This document shows positions 25,836-34,766 of a stretch of 64,000 nucleotides of DNA, piece by piece. Location of the stretch: NCBI RefSeq assembly GCF_005233875.1, contig NZ_SZPZ01000002.1:1364001-1428000 (forward strand), given 5' to 3'. A program made the translations under genes and the position numbers. The notes beneath the pieces are model-generated. The model had not been told where the DNA came from. It made no database searches and saw nothing but the letters and a program-made list of their open reading frames with translations. Position 1 is the stretch's first letter. Each line of letters starts with the position of its first letter. The stretch is from Kribbella jiaozuonensis (GTDB lineage: Bacteria > Actinomycetota > Actinomycetes > Propionibacteriales > Kribbellaceae).

Positions 25836-26459
25836 CTACTGCGGAAGCTCGGTCCCGGTGCGCTCGGCGACCATGTAGGCGGCGTACCAGGCAGGCCAGT
25901 TCGCGTCCGCCTCGCCGGTGCGCGCCTCGTGCTCACCGTGGGCCGCGGCGGCGCGCTTCAGCGCCTCCTCGAGGTCCTCGACCGACTTGTACGTCGAGTC
26001 GGTGACCCGCCCGGGTAGCCGCGTCGTGACCTCCTGCAGCAGCCAGGTGTTGCCGTCGGGGTCGCTGAACGTCGCGAACGAGCTGTAGCTGGACCGGTCG
26101 TCCGCCGTACCGTCCACGCGCCCGCTGGTGTCGCCGGCCTCGAACTGCGCGCCGGGCGCAGTCGGGTGGAAGACCTCGGTCACCTTCGCGCCGTGCGCGA
26201 GCAGCTCGGACCGTGCCGCCTCGACATCGGTGACGACCAGGTACAGCCCCTGCGCGCTGCCAGGCGTGGCCGACGTGATGTTCGTGCCGAACTGGACCGA
26301 GGCAAGGGAACCCGGCGGCGTGAACTGGACGACGCGGAACCCGTTGTCGAACGCGAAGTCCGCATCCAGTCGCCAGCCGAGCCCGTTGTAGAACTCCTTC
26401 GCCCGGTCGGCGTCTGCCACCGGAATGACGACCGCTTCGAACTTCAGGTCGGTGCTCAT
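25836..26459 (-). CDS. VOC/glyoxalase protein with C-terminal helical extension
   Basis: 207 residues. The VOC domain covers about residues 6-145 (VVIPVADADRAKEFYNGLGWRL at the start, FSDPDGNTWLLQEV at the end). A ~60-residue Ala/Glu-rich extension, SVEDLEEALKRAAAAHGEHEARTGEADAN..., ends in WPAWYAAYMVAERTG, a pattern common in actinobacterial members. Substrate unknown. ATG 26459 follows CTGGAGGAAGTT. It is divergent from a sodium/proton antiporter gene across a short region with two strong inverted repeats. Confidence 0.82.
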   Translation of the reverse strand: MSTDLKFEAVVIPVADADRAKEFYNGLGWRLDADFAFDNGFRVVQFTPPGSLASVQFGTNITSATPGSAQGLYLVVTDVEAARSELLAHGAKVTEVFHPTAPGAQFEAGDTSGRVDGTADDRSSYSSFATFSDPDGNTWLLQEVTTRLPGRVTDSTYKSVEDLEEALKRAAAAHGEHEARTGEADANWPAWYAAYMVAERTGTELPQ

Positions 26460-26500
26460 AACTTCCTCCAGGGATCAATTCGTTCTGTCGATGACCAATC

Positions 26501-26553
26501 TGCCGCCTGGAGGCGGCAATGACACCAGTGGGAGTCCCTGGTCCTCCCACTGG
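26501..26553. promoter_or_regulatory. Two adjacent strong inverted repeats between divergent genes
   Basis: The first is TGCCGCCT-GG-AGGCGGCA (26501-26518), arms of eight bases. The second is CCAGTGGGAG (26525-26534) with CTCCCACTGG (26544-26553), perfect ten-base arms and a nine-base loop. They are in the 123-base gap between the VOC gene and the antiporter gene. No T-run follows either, and neither gene ends here, so operators or transcript-leader structures are more likely than terminators. Confidence 0.5.
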
Positions 26554-26582
26554 GCGCGATGAAAACGCTTTAAGGTCGTCGG

Positions 26583-28298
26583 GTGGATCATCAGTTCGTT
26601 CTGATTGCCGGTGTTGGGCTTGCGATCATGATTGCCGCGTCGGTGTTCGCGCGGCGGACGGGTGTCGCGGCGCCGTTGTTGCTGGTTGCGTTGGGGATCG
26701 GGGCGAGCTACCTGCCGGGTACGCCGGTGATCCACATCGAGCCCGAGATCATTCTCGCGGGCGTGCTGCCGCCGCTGCTGTACGCGTCCGCGGTCCAGTT
26801 GCCGGTTCTCGACGTACGGCGGAACTTCGGGCTGATCTCGTGGTTGTCGGTCGTCATGGTGATCGTGTCGGCGCTGGTGATCGGGGCGCTCGTACACGCG
26901 CTGTTCCCGAGCATCTCGTTCGCGCTGGCAACCGCGCTCGGCGCTGTGGTCAGCCCGACAGACGCGGTCGCGGCAACCGCGATCGGGCACCGGGTCGGGC
27001 TGCCGCCACGGCTGATGACCGTGCTGGAGGGTGAGAGCCTCGTCAACGATGCGTCGGCCCTCGTCGTGCTCCGTACGGCGGTCGCCGCGCTCGCCGTCAC
27101 CACCCACTTCAGCCTCGGCGACACCGTCCTCGACTTCGCCTGGGCCGTCGTCGGCGCGATCTTGATCGGGCTGGTCGTCGGCGTACTCACGGCGCGGCTC
27201 CGGCACCGCCTCGACGATCCGGTGCTGAACACGACGATCTCGTTCGCCGTACCGTTCCTCGCCTACTTCCCGGCCGAGGAGCTGCACGCGTCCGGCGTAC
27301 TCGCGGTCGTCATCGCCGGCCTGCTCACCGGCGCACTCGGCAGCCGGAAGTTCAGTGCCCGCGACCGACAGACCCAGGCCACCACCTGGACCACGATCAG
27401 CTTCATCCTGGAGAGCGGCGTCTTCCTCGCGATGGGCTACGAGCTGCCGCAGCTCGTCGACGACGCCCGCGCCGAGACCACCGCCGGCGAGATCGCGGGG
27501 CTCGTCTTGCTCGTGGTCGGCCTGCTGGTCGTACTGCGGTTCATCGGGCTCGCCTGGCCGGCGCTGATCGGCCGGATCGGCTCCGGCGAGCGGAGTGACC
27601 AGCTCCGGGCCAGGCTGAGCCAGATGGAGGAACATCTCGACTCGATGGAGCCGTCGGGGGAGCGCGAGGAGACCCGTCTCGCCTGGGCTCGGAAGCGGCT
27701 CGCGCGCAGCCAGGCGGACGTGGACTTCGAGGAGCGGGAGCCGATCACCGGCCGCGGTCTGGTGGTGCTGGCCTGGGCCGGGATGCGTGGTGTCGTCACG
27801 GTTGCGGCCGCCCAGACCATCCCGGCCGGTACGCCGCACCGCGCGACCGTCGTACTCGCCGCGTTCGTCGTCGCGCTGATCACGCTCGTGCTGTTCGGAC
27901 TCTCGCTGCCCGCGGTGATCGCGCGGATGCGGTTCAGTTCGGAGAGCGCCGAGGACAAGCGCGACTCGGTCCAGGCGCTGATGCGGCAGATCGGCGAGGC
28001 GGCGATCGACGCCGTCGGCCCGCTCGATCAGCAGACCGTCGACGGCGAGGCACTCGATCCGGTCGTGGTCAGCACGCTGAAGGACCGGATCGTGCCCCGC
28101 CTGGTCTCCGGCAGCCGGCAACTCCTGGAAACCAAGCCGGACCACCGCGACCAGATGACGATCATCCAGAACCGCTACCTGGACGCGATGCGCGATGCTC
28201 TCGGGACCGAACGCAGCATCGGCGTCTACAGCTCCGACACCTACCGCGAGGTCGAAGGCTTCCTCGACACCGTCGAGCAGCGCTTCAGCTCGGCATAG
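26583..28298 (+). CDS. CPA1-family sodium/proton antiporter
   Basis: 571 residues with about twelve membrane helices. Family signatures are VVSPTDAVAATAI (the ion-binding helix with Asp) and LEGESLVNDASALVV. A charged cytoplasmic stretch (RLSQMEEHLDSMEPSGEREETRLAW, near residue 345) precedes the last helices (GLVVLAWAGMRGVVTVAAAQ). A C-terminal soluble tail of ~110 residues may be regulatory. It exchanges sodium or potassium for protons at the cell membrane. The GTG start at 26583 has no clear ribosome site and may be leaderless. Confidence 0.9.
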   Translation: MDHQFVLIAGVGLAIMIAASVFARRTGVAAPLLLVALGIGASYLPGTPVIHIEPEIILAGVLPPLLYASAVQLPVLDVRRNFGLISWLSVVMVIVSALVIGALVHALFPSISFALATALGAVVSPTDAVAATAIGHRVGLPPRLMTVLEGESLVNDASALVVLRTAVAALAVTTHFSLGDTVLDFAWAVVGAILIGLVVGVLTARLRHRLDDPVLNTTISFAVPFLAYFPAEELHASGVLAVVIAGLLTGALGSRKFSARDRQTQATTWTTISFILESGVFLAMGYELPQLVDDARAETTAGEIAGLVLLVVGLLVVLRFIGLAWPALIGRIGSGERSDQLRARLSQMEEHLDSMEPSGEREETRLAWARKRLARSQADVDFEEREPITGRGLVVLAWAGMRGVVTVAAAQTIPAGTPHRATVVLAAFVVALITLVLFGLSLPAVIARMRFSSESAEDKRDSVQALMRQIGEAAIDAVGPLDQQTVDGEALDPVVVSTLKDRIVPRLVSGSRQLLETKPDHRDQMTIIQNRYLDAMRDALGTERSIGVYSSDTYREVEGFLDTVEQRFSSA

Positions 28299-28301
28299 GG
28301 C

Positions 28302-28871
28302 TCAGCGGAGGTCGAGGCGCATCAGGATGCGGGGATGGCCTGCCAAGGTCGAGGTGGTGTCGGCGGACTTGGTGAAGCCGGCCTGTTCGAAGTTCTTGCG
28401 GAGGCCGGCGTACGCCATCGTGAGGTCGACCTTGGTGTCACCGTTGTCGAGGGGATAGGCCTCGACGACCGGGGCGTTGTTCGTACGGGCGAAGTCGACG
28501 GCGGCGGCGATGAGCGCGTGGGAGATGCCCTGACCGCGATGCCCGGGGCGAACTCGGATGCACCACAGGGACCACACCGGGAGGTCGTCGACGTGCGGGA
28601 TCTTCCGGTTGCGGGCGAACGTCGTCGCTGCGCGCGGGGCGATCGCGGCCCAGCCGACGGGCGTGTCCCCGTCGTACGCGAGGACTCCAGGCGCGGGCTT
28701 CTCCTTGCAGAGCTTCTCGACGTACTCGCTACGCTCCGGGCCGCGGAGCGTGTTGTTCAGCTTGGACGGGATGCGGTAGCTCAAGCAGAAGCAGACCGTG
28801 GAGGTGGGTTTCTTGGGCCCGATGACCGCGCGGACGTCCTCGAAGACAGTGGCCGGACGTACGTCGATCAC
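28302..28871 (-). CDS. GNAT-family N-acetyltransferase
   Basis: 189 residues from GTG 28871, which overlaps the recQ stop (GTGA). Acetyl-CoA-binding motif A is seen as LWCIRVRPGHRGQGISHALIAAAVDFAR, with the R/Q-x-x-G-x-G/A loop. An N-terminal CFCLSYR segment with two cysteines matches a subgroup annotated as GNAT acetyltransferases of unknown substrate. Translational coupling to recQ is seen; a functional tie to repair is not evident. Confidence 0.85.
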   Translation of the reverse strand: MIDVRPATVFEDVRAVIGPKKPTSTVCFCLSYRIPSKLNNTLRGPERSEYVEKLCKEKPAPGVLAYDGDTPVGWAAIAPRAATTFARNRKIPHVDDLPVWSLWCIRVRPGHRGQGISHALIAAAVDFARTNNAPVVEAYPLDNGDTKVDLTMAYAGLRKNFEQAGFTKSADTTSTLAGHPRILMRLDLR

Positions 28872-30472
28872 TCGGCCTCCAGCAGCTGGTTGTGGATCAT
28901 GAACGCTGTACGGAGTTCCTTGTAGCCAACGCGATCGAACAGGACGGTCATCGTCGTACCGTCGTAGTGCTCGACCAGTCCGCCGCCGAACGTGCGGTGC
29001 TTGACCCGGCTGCCGATCGGGAACGGCTCCTCCTCCGGCGGCGCCGCCGTGCGGCCGGCGAGGTCGTTGTCGCAGTTGCCGCACGGCCCTTCGTAGTGCT
29101 CGCCGAAGTAGCTCAGCAACCACTCGCGTCGGCAACCGCCGTACTCCGCGTACGTTGACATCATCTCGACCCGCGACCGAGCGACCTCACGCCGATCGTG
29201 CTCGACCGCCGACGCAGCGGCGACAGCCTTGTCGACGTCGACCCGCCGGGCCAGGTGGAACTGGTGGCCGATGGCAACGACCCGCGCGTCGGTCAGCCGG
29301 CCGAGCGCACGTTCGACGCGGGCCGCGCTCAGGTTGGTCGCAGTGGTCAGGTCGGCGATGTTGGCCGGCCGGTGCTCGGCGATGGCACTCGCGACGGCGA
29401 GGAGATCCTCGTCGGTGACACCGCCGGAGGCGAAGAAGCGGTTCAGGCCGAGGTCGGCATGCCGGAAGAACAGCTCGATGTCGGCCGGTTCGCCGTCGCG
29501 ACCCGCGCGGCCGATCTCCTGGTAGTACGCGTCGATCGAGCCCGGCACCTCGGCATGACTGACCCAGCGGATGTCGGGCTTGTCGATCCCCATCCCGAAC
29601 GCGATCGTCGCCACGACCACCCGGCAGTCTCCGGCCAGGAACGTGTCCTGGACCTCGCGACGCTGCTTGGCCGACAGGCCGGCGTGGTAGGCCTGCGCGG
29701 ATACGCCGGCGGTGTTGAGGTCGGAGGCGAGATCCTCGGCGTGCCGGTGCGTGGCGACGTACACGATGCCCGGGCCGCGGGACGATCGGACGTGGCTGAG
29801 CAGCCGACGGTTCTTGGTGTCGTCGTCGGCGAAGGGAAACACAGCGAGGTTGAGATTCGGTCGGTCGAAACCGCCGACGACAACAGCGGGGTCGTCCATC
29901 TCGAGCCGGTGCACGATCTGCTTGCGCACCGGCGGAGCAGCCGTCGCGGTCAGCGCGAGCACCGGCGGACGTCCCATCGCCTGGATCGCCGCGGCCAGAC
30001 GGAGGTAGTCCGGCCGGAAGTCCTCACCCCACTCACTGACCAGATGCGCCTCGTCCACCGCAAGCAACCGCGGCCGGGACTTCGCCAACAGCTCGAGTAC
30101 GTCGGCATGCGTCAGCTGCTCGGGCGACATCAGCACGAACCCGGGCCGCCCGTCCGTGAGCAGCTCACGAGCCACCCGCCCGCCGGCCCGATCGGACGCG
30201 TTCAGCTCGGCAACCTCCACGCCGGCAGGATGCTTCGCCAACGCCCGCAGCTGATCCCGCTGCAATGCCACCAGCGGACTGACCACCACGGTCACCCCAC
30301 CGAGAGCGAGGCCCGCGAGCTGATAGATCGCCGTCTTCCCGGTCCCGGTTGCGAGCACGGCCAACGTGTCCCGCCCGTCCAGCACCGCCCGGACGGCATC
30401 CTCCTGCCCCGGCCGCAGCGACTCGTACCCCAGCCACTCGCGAGCGAGCGCGACGATGTCCCTCACGGTCAC
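28868..30472 (-). CDS. recQ: RecQ-family ATP-dependent DNA helicase
   Basis: 534 residues. Helicase motifs: 0 region YESLRPGQEDAV, I LATGTGKTAIYQL, II AVDEAHLVSEWG, V/VI GMGIDKPDIRWVSH and YYQEIGRAGRDG. The RecQ-C-terminal zinc-binding region is seen as CRREWLLSYFGEHYEGPCGNCDN. No HRDC domain; instead a short C-terminal beta domain (IGSRVKHRTFGGGLVEHYDG) like that found in short actinobacterial RecQ proteins. It unwinds DNA during repair. GTG 30472 is two bases from the end of an AlkA-type glycosylase gene, so the two repair genes form an operon. Confidence 0.93.
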   Translation of the reverse strand: MTVRDIVALAREWLGYESLRPGQEDAVRAVLDGRDTLAVLATGTGKTAIYQLAGLALGGVTVVVSPLVALQRDQLRALAKHPAGVEVAELNASDRAGGRVARELLTDGRPGFVLMSPEQLTHADVLELLAKSRPRLLAVDEAHLVSEWGEDFRPDYLRLAAAIQAMGRPPVLALTATAAPPVRKQIVHRLEMDDPAVVVGGFDRPNLNLAVFPFADDDTKNRRLLSHVRSSRGPGIVYVATHRHAEDLASDLNTAGVSAQAYHAGLSAKQRREVQDTFLAGDCRVVVATIAFGMGIDKPDIRWVSHAEVPGSIDAYYQEIGRAGRDGEPADIELFFRHADLGLNRFFASGGVTDEDLLAVASAIAEHRPANIADLTTATNLSAARVERALGRLTDARVVAIGHQFHLARRVDVDKAVAAASAVEHDRREVARSRVEMMSTYAEYGGCRREWLLSYFGEHYEGPCGNCDNDLAGRTAAPPEEEPFPIGSRVKHRTFGGGLVEHYDGTTMTVLFDRVGYKELRTAFMIHNQLLEAE

Positions 30473-30473
30473 A

Positions 30474-31121
30474 TCATGCCTCGCCCCGCTGGACCGCCCG
30501 CCAGCGCCAGAGGTACAGCCCCGCCAGCGTCCGCTGCGGCCGCCACACCTCGCCCAGCTTCTCGACTTCGGCCGGCTTCGGGATCTCGGGCAGCCCGTAC
30601 GCCGATTCGACGGTCCGCCGGATCTCGAGATCCCCGACCGCGAGCACGTCCGGCCGGAGCAGGTGGAAGATCAGGAAGATCTCCGCCGTCCACCGCCCGA
30701 TCCCTTTGATCGCCGTGAGCTGGGCGACCACCTCGTCGTCCGGCAGATCCGGCAGCCGCTCCAGCTCGAGTTCGCCCGAGATCACGTGCTCCGCCAGCGA
30801 CCGCAGCGAAGCGGTCTTCGCGTGCGACAACCCCACCGCGGTCCTCAGCGCGTCAGGTTCGTCCGCGAGCAGCTCCTCCGGCGCCGGCGCGTGTCCGCCG
30901 TACCGCTCGACGATCCGTCCGTAGATGGCCCGAGCGGAGATGTTCGAGATGTTCTGCCCGACGATGGCCCGCACCAGCACGCCATAATGCTCCGAGGGCA
31001 GATCGGGCACCCCGGTGTCCCGGCTCTCCGACAACGGCACGCCAACAGCCCGAACCACATCGTCGATCACGCCGCCGAGCACCGAATCAGCCCGCCGCAG
31101 GTAGTCCTCAGGCGTCCCCAT
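30474..31121 (-). CDS. HhH-GPD DNA-3-methyladenine glycosylase (AlkA-like)
   Basis: 215 residues. A helix-hairpin-helix (LTAIKGIGRWTAEIFLIF) is followed by the catalytic Asp in LAVGDLEIRRTV, the AlkA/MAG2 arrangement; an iron-sulphur cluster loop is absent. It excises alkylated purines. First gene of the glycosylase-recQ-GNAT operon. Confidence 0.9.
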   Translation of the reverse strand: MGTPEDYLRRADSVLGGVIDDVVRAVGVPLSESRDTGVPDLPSEHYGVLVRAIVGQNISNISARAIYGRIVERYGGHAPAPEELLADEPDALRTAVGLSHAKTASLRSLAEHVISGELELERLPDLPDDEVVAQLTAIKGIGRWTAEIFLIFHLLRPDVLAVGDLEIRRTVESAYGLPEIPKPAEVEKLGEVWRPQRTLAGLYLWRWRAVQRGEA

Positions 31122-31142
31122 GACGGAACCGTAGTACAGCGG

Positions 31143-31718
31143 TCAGTTGTTGACGTCGTAGACGAGTTTCTGGATGCCGTTGGGGTAGGAGGCGCTGTCC
31201 TTGAGGGTCAGGGCCAGCTTGTCGCGGTCGGTGTCGCTGAACAGGCGCTTGCCGGCGCCGAGCAGGACCGGGAAGACGAGCAGGTTGTAGCGGTCGATGA
31301 GGCCGGCGTCGGAGAGGTTGCGGTTGAGGGTGGCGCTGCCGTGGACGATGATCGGGCCGCCCTCGGTCTCCTTCAGCGCGGCGACGTCGTCGAGTGACCG
31401 CAGGATCGTGGTCTCGCCCCAGTTCGTCACCAGGTCGCTGTCCTGCAGCGTGGACGACACGACGTACTTCGGCATCGCGTTGTAGCCGGCGAATTCCTCG
31501 ACCATCCCCGGCCAGACCGGCGAGAACGCCTGGTAGCTGACCCGGCCGACCATCAGCGCGGTCGCCTCGGTCTGCTCGGTGCCCTTCAGCTCGTAGGCCG
31601 CCTCGTCGAACGGGATGCCCTTGAAGGTCCAGCCCGAGTTCCGGTAGCCCGGCTCGCCGCCCGGACCCTCGATGACACCATCGAGAGAGACGAACGCGGT
31701 GGTGATGAGGGTACGCAT
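31143..31718 (-). CDS. RibD/DHFR-like dihydrofolate-reductase-family protein
   Basis: 191 residues, RibD C-terminal fold. MRTLITTAFVSLDGVIEGPGG, ALMVGRVSYQAFSPVWPG and GGPIIVHGSATLNRNL are the standard segments for NADPH binding. Most such proteins have no assigned substrate and are not true folate enzymes. It follows the glycosylase operon with a 21-base gap on the same strand but its own ribosome site (AAGGAGCATCAG). Confidence 0.87.
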   Translation of the reverse strand: MRTLITTAFVSLDGVIEGPGGEPGYRNSGWTFKGIPFDEAAYELKGTEQTEATALMVGRVSYQAFSPVWPGMVEEFAGYNAMPKYVVSSTLQDSDLVTNWGETTILRSLDDVAALKETEGGPIIVHGSATLNRNLSDAGLIDRYNLLVFPVLLGAGKRLFSDTDRDKLALTLKDSASYPNGIQKLVYDVNN

Positions 31719-31784
31719 CTGATGCTCCTTGATCGGTTGGTTATGCCTCTGCGTCGAGCCGGGCCGCCGCGATGCGACACCTCA

Positions 31785-32510
31785 TTATGTGACCCCCGTC
31801 ACAATCCAGGCGGAGGACTCGAAGTGCACACCCGAGCCGGTCTGATGTGCGGCGAGCATCTCGCGAAGGGCGGTCTGGGCCCTCTCAGCGGCGGCTGCGT
31901 CAAGCTCCGCAAGCAGCGCTTGAGGCTCGCGAAGCCTGAGGACGTTGGCGTACGCCGTCTCCGCGTCGGGACCGTAGTAGAGCAACTCATGCACGGCCGT
32001 GAACGTCGGGTCAACGAACCCCGCAGACGTGAGGATGTCCCGCGTCACGTCCTCCGAGCCGAGCGCGAACGCCGACTCGTCGCGGTACGTCCCGCCGATC
32101 ACTTCCGGAATCACCCGCGCCCACTCGTTCTCTGCCCGCGGCTGCCAGACCAGCACCACCAGCCGGCCACCCGGTCGCAGCGCCCGCCGCAGATTGGTGA
32201 ACGCGCCGACCAGATCGTCGAAGAACATCACCCCGAACCGGCTGATGCACAGGTCGAACGACGGCTCGAAGGCGTACGTCGCGGCGTCGGCCAGCAGGTA
32301 GTCGACATTCGGAAGCGGCTGCCGGCGAGCGTGCTCGAGCATCCGCTCGGAAACATCGACACCGAGCACGTGCGCAGCATCAGCCGCCGCATCGCGCGTC
32401 GTCTGCCCGCCGCCGCACCCGACGTCGAGCACCCGATCCCCGTCGCGGACGCCGCACGCCTCGCGGAACCGCGGGCGATAGAACCGCATCTCCGCGTCGT
32501 AGTCGAACAT
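31785..32510 (-). CDS. Class I SAM-dependent methyltransferase
   Basis: 241 residues. SAM-binding motif I VLDVGCGGGQTTRDAA, acidic loop near DVSERMLEHAR, and motif near FDLCISRFGVMFFDDLVGAFTNLRRALRPGGRLVVLVW. Substrate unknown; the layout resembles UbiE/arsenite-type small-molecule methyltransferases. ATG 32510 is divergent from the HD-domain gene. Confidence 0.85.
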   Translation of the reverse strand: MFDYDAEMRFYRPRFREACGVRDGDRVLDVGCGGGQTTRDAAADAAHVLGVDVSERMLEHARRQPLPNVDYLLADAATYAFEPSFDLCISRFGVMFFDDLVGAFTNLRRALRPGGRLVVLVWQPRAENEWARVIPEVIGGTYRDESAFALGSEDVTRDILTSAGFVDPTFTAVHELLYYGPDAETAYANVLRLREPQALLAELDAAAAERAQTALREMLAAHQTGSGVHFESSAWIVTGVT

Positions 32511-32560
32511 TGCCCAAGGCTAAGGGCGGACGTTCACCTGGCCTGCCTAGTCTGCACGGC

Positions 32561-33103
32561 ATGTCGATCAGAACCGTCGATGACCTGATGAACCTGCTCG
32601 CGGACTGCGAGGACGCGTGGGACATGCCCGACCGCAGCGGCGATCCGGTCGACATCCTCGACCACGACCGCCAGTGCGCCGAGTTGTTGCGCCGCGACTT
32701 CCCCGACGACGAGGAGCTCCAGGTCGCCGGGCTCGTGCACGACATCGGGCACCTGCTCCGGCCGGGTGACGATGCGGGTCATGGCCGGCACGGCGCGGAC
32801 GCAGTACGAGATCTGCTGGGGGAGCGGGTCGCTCGGCTCGTCGAGCTGCACGTGGTCGCCAAGCGTTATCTGGTGGCGACGGACGCGGTGCATGCGGGGC
32901 AGCTGTCGGCGTCGAGTCGCCGCACCCTCGTCGCCCAGGGCGGGGCGATGTCGGACGATGAGGTGCAGGTGTTCCGCGGCGATCCCGAGTTCGCCGCGGC
33001 GGTCGCATTACGACGGGCGGACGACGCGGGGAAGGTTGTCGGACTCGAGGTCGGACCGCTCGAGTCGTGGCGGCCGGTCCTCGAGCGGGTCGCGCGCGGT
33101 TAG
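32561..33103 (+). CDS. HD-domain protein of the PhnZ/MIOX-like dioxygenase group
   Basis: 180 residues from ATG 32561. Metal-binding residues include H35 (DILDHDRQCAELL), the HD pair H60-D61 followed by H64 (GLVHDIGHLL), H75/H78 (AGHGRHGADAV), and H97 in ELHVVAKRYLVATD. The strings HDIGHLL, HGADAV and HVxAKRYL are those of the phosphonate-linked HD proteins (PhnZ-type), mixed-valence diiron oxygenases rather than phosphohydrolases. No phosphonate genes are nearby, so the substrate is open. Its last four bases overlap the convergent VOC gene. Confidence 0.75.
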   Translation: MSIRTVDDLMNLLADCEDAWDMPDRSGDPVDILDHDRQCAELLRRDFPDDEELQVAGLVHDIGHLLRPGDDAGHGRHGADAVRDLLGERVARLVELHVVAKRYLVATDAVHAGQLSASSRRTLVAQGGAMSDDEVQVFRGDPEFAAAVALRRADDAGKVVGLEVGPLESWRPVLERVARG

Positions 33104-33747
33104 GCGGCGGGCAGGAAGACCACGCGGTTGCCGTCCGGGTCCTGCGCGTCGGCGCCGGGCTCCGCGGCGGTGAGGCCGAGGTGGTCGATCGAGGACGCGG
33201 CCTGCGGTACGAGCTTGACGGCGTCCGCGCCGATCCGGAACGTGTCGTCGGCGACGCGTTCCATGCCCAGATGCGTGCCGTAGAACTCGATCGCCGCGTC
33301 GACATCCGGCGCGGCCAGGGCGACGTACGACAGCCCGTGCACCGGACCGGCCGTGATCGGCGGGACGCGGAGCTCCTCCGACCGCTGCAACAGCTCGACC
33401 CGCACGCCGTTCGGATCGGACAGGAACGCCAGGCGACCCTGACCGCTGCCGGCGACCCGCGGCGACGAGATCTCGCCGTACCCGAGCGCCATCAGCCGGG
33501 CGTAGTCGCCGTCGAGGTCGTCAGTCATGAAGCCGACATGATTCAGCCCGTACGCCGCCTGCGGGTCGGACGCCTCGTGGTGGAGCAGCTCGACCAGACC
33601 CGTGGCGACCTGGAGATGCACGCGATGAACACGCGAACTGGTCATGAACAACCGATCGACCACCTCCGCACCGAGGCCGTCGTAGAACGACAGGCTCGCA
33701 TCGAGATCCCGTACCCGGCCGCCGACGTGGTTCAGCTCGTAGATCAC
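33100..33747 (-). CDS. Tandem VOC-domain protein
   Basis: 215 residues with two VOC domains: LNHVGGRVRDLDASLSFYDG to FLSDPNGVRVELLQ, then LSYVALAAPDVDAAIEFYGTHL to AQDPDGNRVVFLPA. His and Glu metal ligands occur in the first (NHVG, VELL) and are less clear in the second. Extradiol-dioxygenase or glyoxalase-like; substrate unknown. ATG 33747 faces an AraC gene about 70 bases away, which may regulate it. Confidence 0.82.
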   Translation of the reverse strand: MIYELNHVGGRVRDLDASLSFYDGLGAEVVDRLFMTSSRVHRVHLQVATGLVELLHHEASDPQAAYGLNHVGFMTDDLDGDYARLMALGYGEISSPRVAGSGQGRLAFLSDPNGVRVELLQRSEELRVPPITAGPVHGLSYVALAAPDVDAAIEFYGTHLGMERVADDTFRIGADAVKLVPQAASSIDHLGLTAAEPGADAQDPDGNRVVFLPAA

Positions 33748-33815
33748 CCGAACACCCTAGCAAGCGCTTTCCGCTGATGTGCGTCCCCGGGCGTGTGGTG
33801 AAGTGCCAGGACGGC

Positions 33816-34766
33816 ATGCACTATGGGCCGATGGAATCGATGCTGTTCGAGAGCCGGGACCTCGCCAGGACGGAGGAGTTCCTCAACCGCGCCTACACCA
33901 AGATGCAGATCGGCGGCCGGGCGACGGACGTCCGGACCCGGATCTCGCGGGCGGCCGCGGACTCGATCAGCATCGACCGGATCGAGATCGGCTTCGAGAT
34001 GAGCTACGACGCCGATCCGCTCGGGAAGATCTGTCTGTGCGAGGTGACCTCGGGCAGTATCACCGACCACGCCACGGACGGCTGGGAGGACGAGTTCCGG
34101 CCGGGCGACCTGGTCTCGTTCGCGCCGGCCGATCGCCCGTTCGCCGGGACGATCCGCCGGTCGACGTACACGATCACGATGTTCGATCCGGTGCTGCTGG
34201 CCCAGGTCACCGGAGCCGGCCGGAAGGACGACGCGACGGTCCGGTTGCTCTCGCACCGGCCGCATTCGCGCGCTGCGGCGTATCAGCTGTCCAAGACGAT
34301 CGCGTACGTCGACCACGTGCTGCCGAACCCCGCCGTACGGACTTCGCCGCTGGTGCTCGCGTCCCTCTCGCAGCTGCTCGCCTCGAGCGTCCTCGCCGCG
34401 TTCCCGAACAGCGCGACGACCGACGGTGACGGTCCCGACGCCCGTCCGCCGACGGTCCGGCGGGCGATGGCGTTCATGGAGTCGAATCTCGACCAGCCCA
34501 TCACGATCGCCGACATCGCAACCGCGGCCGGGGTGACCGTCCGGGCGGTGCAGACGGCCTTCCAGCGCCACCTCGGCACGACGCCGCTCGCCCAGCTGCG
34601 ACTCCTGCGGCTGGCCGAGGTGCATTCGGAGCTGCAGGCCGCCGATCCGACCAGGCACACCGTCGCCGAGATCGCCGCGCGGTGGGGATTTCACCATCAC
34701 GGCCGGATGGCAGCGGCGTACCTCGAGCTGTACGGCGAGCTGCCGAGCACCACGCTGGCGCGCTAG
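33816..34766 (+). CDS. AraC-family transcriptional regulator
   Basis: 316 residues. N-terminal cupin-like AraC_binding_2 domain (FESRDLARTEEFLNRAYTKMQ, the pattern of AraC_binding_2 proteins) and a C-terminal HTH_18 (residues ~220-315: MESNLDQPITIADIATAAG, first helix-turn-helix; TVAEIAARWGFHHHGRMAAAYLELYGELPS, second). I favour ATG 33816, five bases after CCAGGA; ATG 33831 is also possible. Divergent from the tandem VOC gene. Its end overlaps the ANTAR gene by four bases. Confidence 0.85.
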   Translation: MHYGPMESMLFESRDLARTEEFLNRAYTKMQIGGRATDVRTRISRAAADSISIDRIEIGFEMSYDADPLGKICLCEVTSGSITDHATDGWEDEFRPGDLVSFAPADRPFAGTIRRSTYTITMFDPVLLAQVTGAGRKDDATVRLLSHRPHSRAAAYQLSKTIAYVDHVLPNPAVRTSPLVLASLSQLLASSVLAAFPNSATTDGDGPDARPPTVRRAMAFMESNLDQPITIADIATAAGVTVRAVQTAFQRHLGTTPLAQLRLLRLAEVHSELQAADPTRHTVAEIAARWGFHHHGRMAAAYLELYGELPSTTLAR

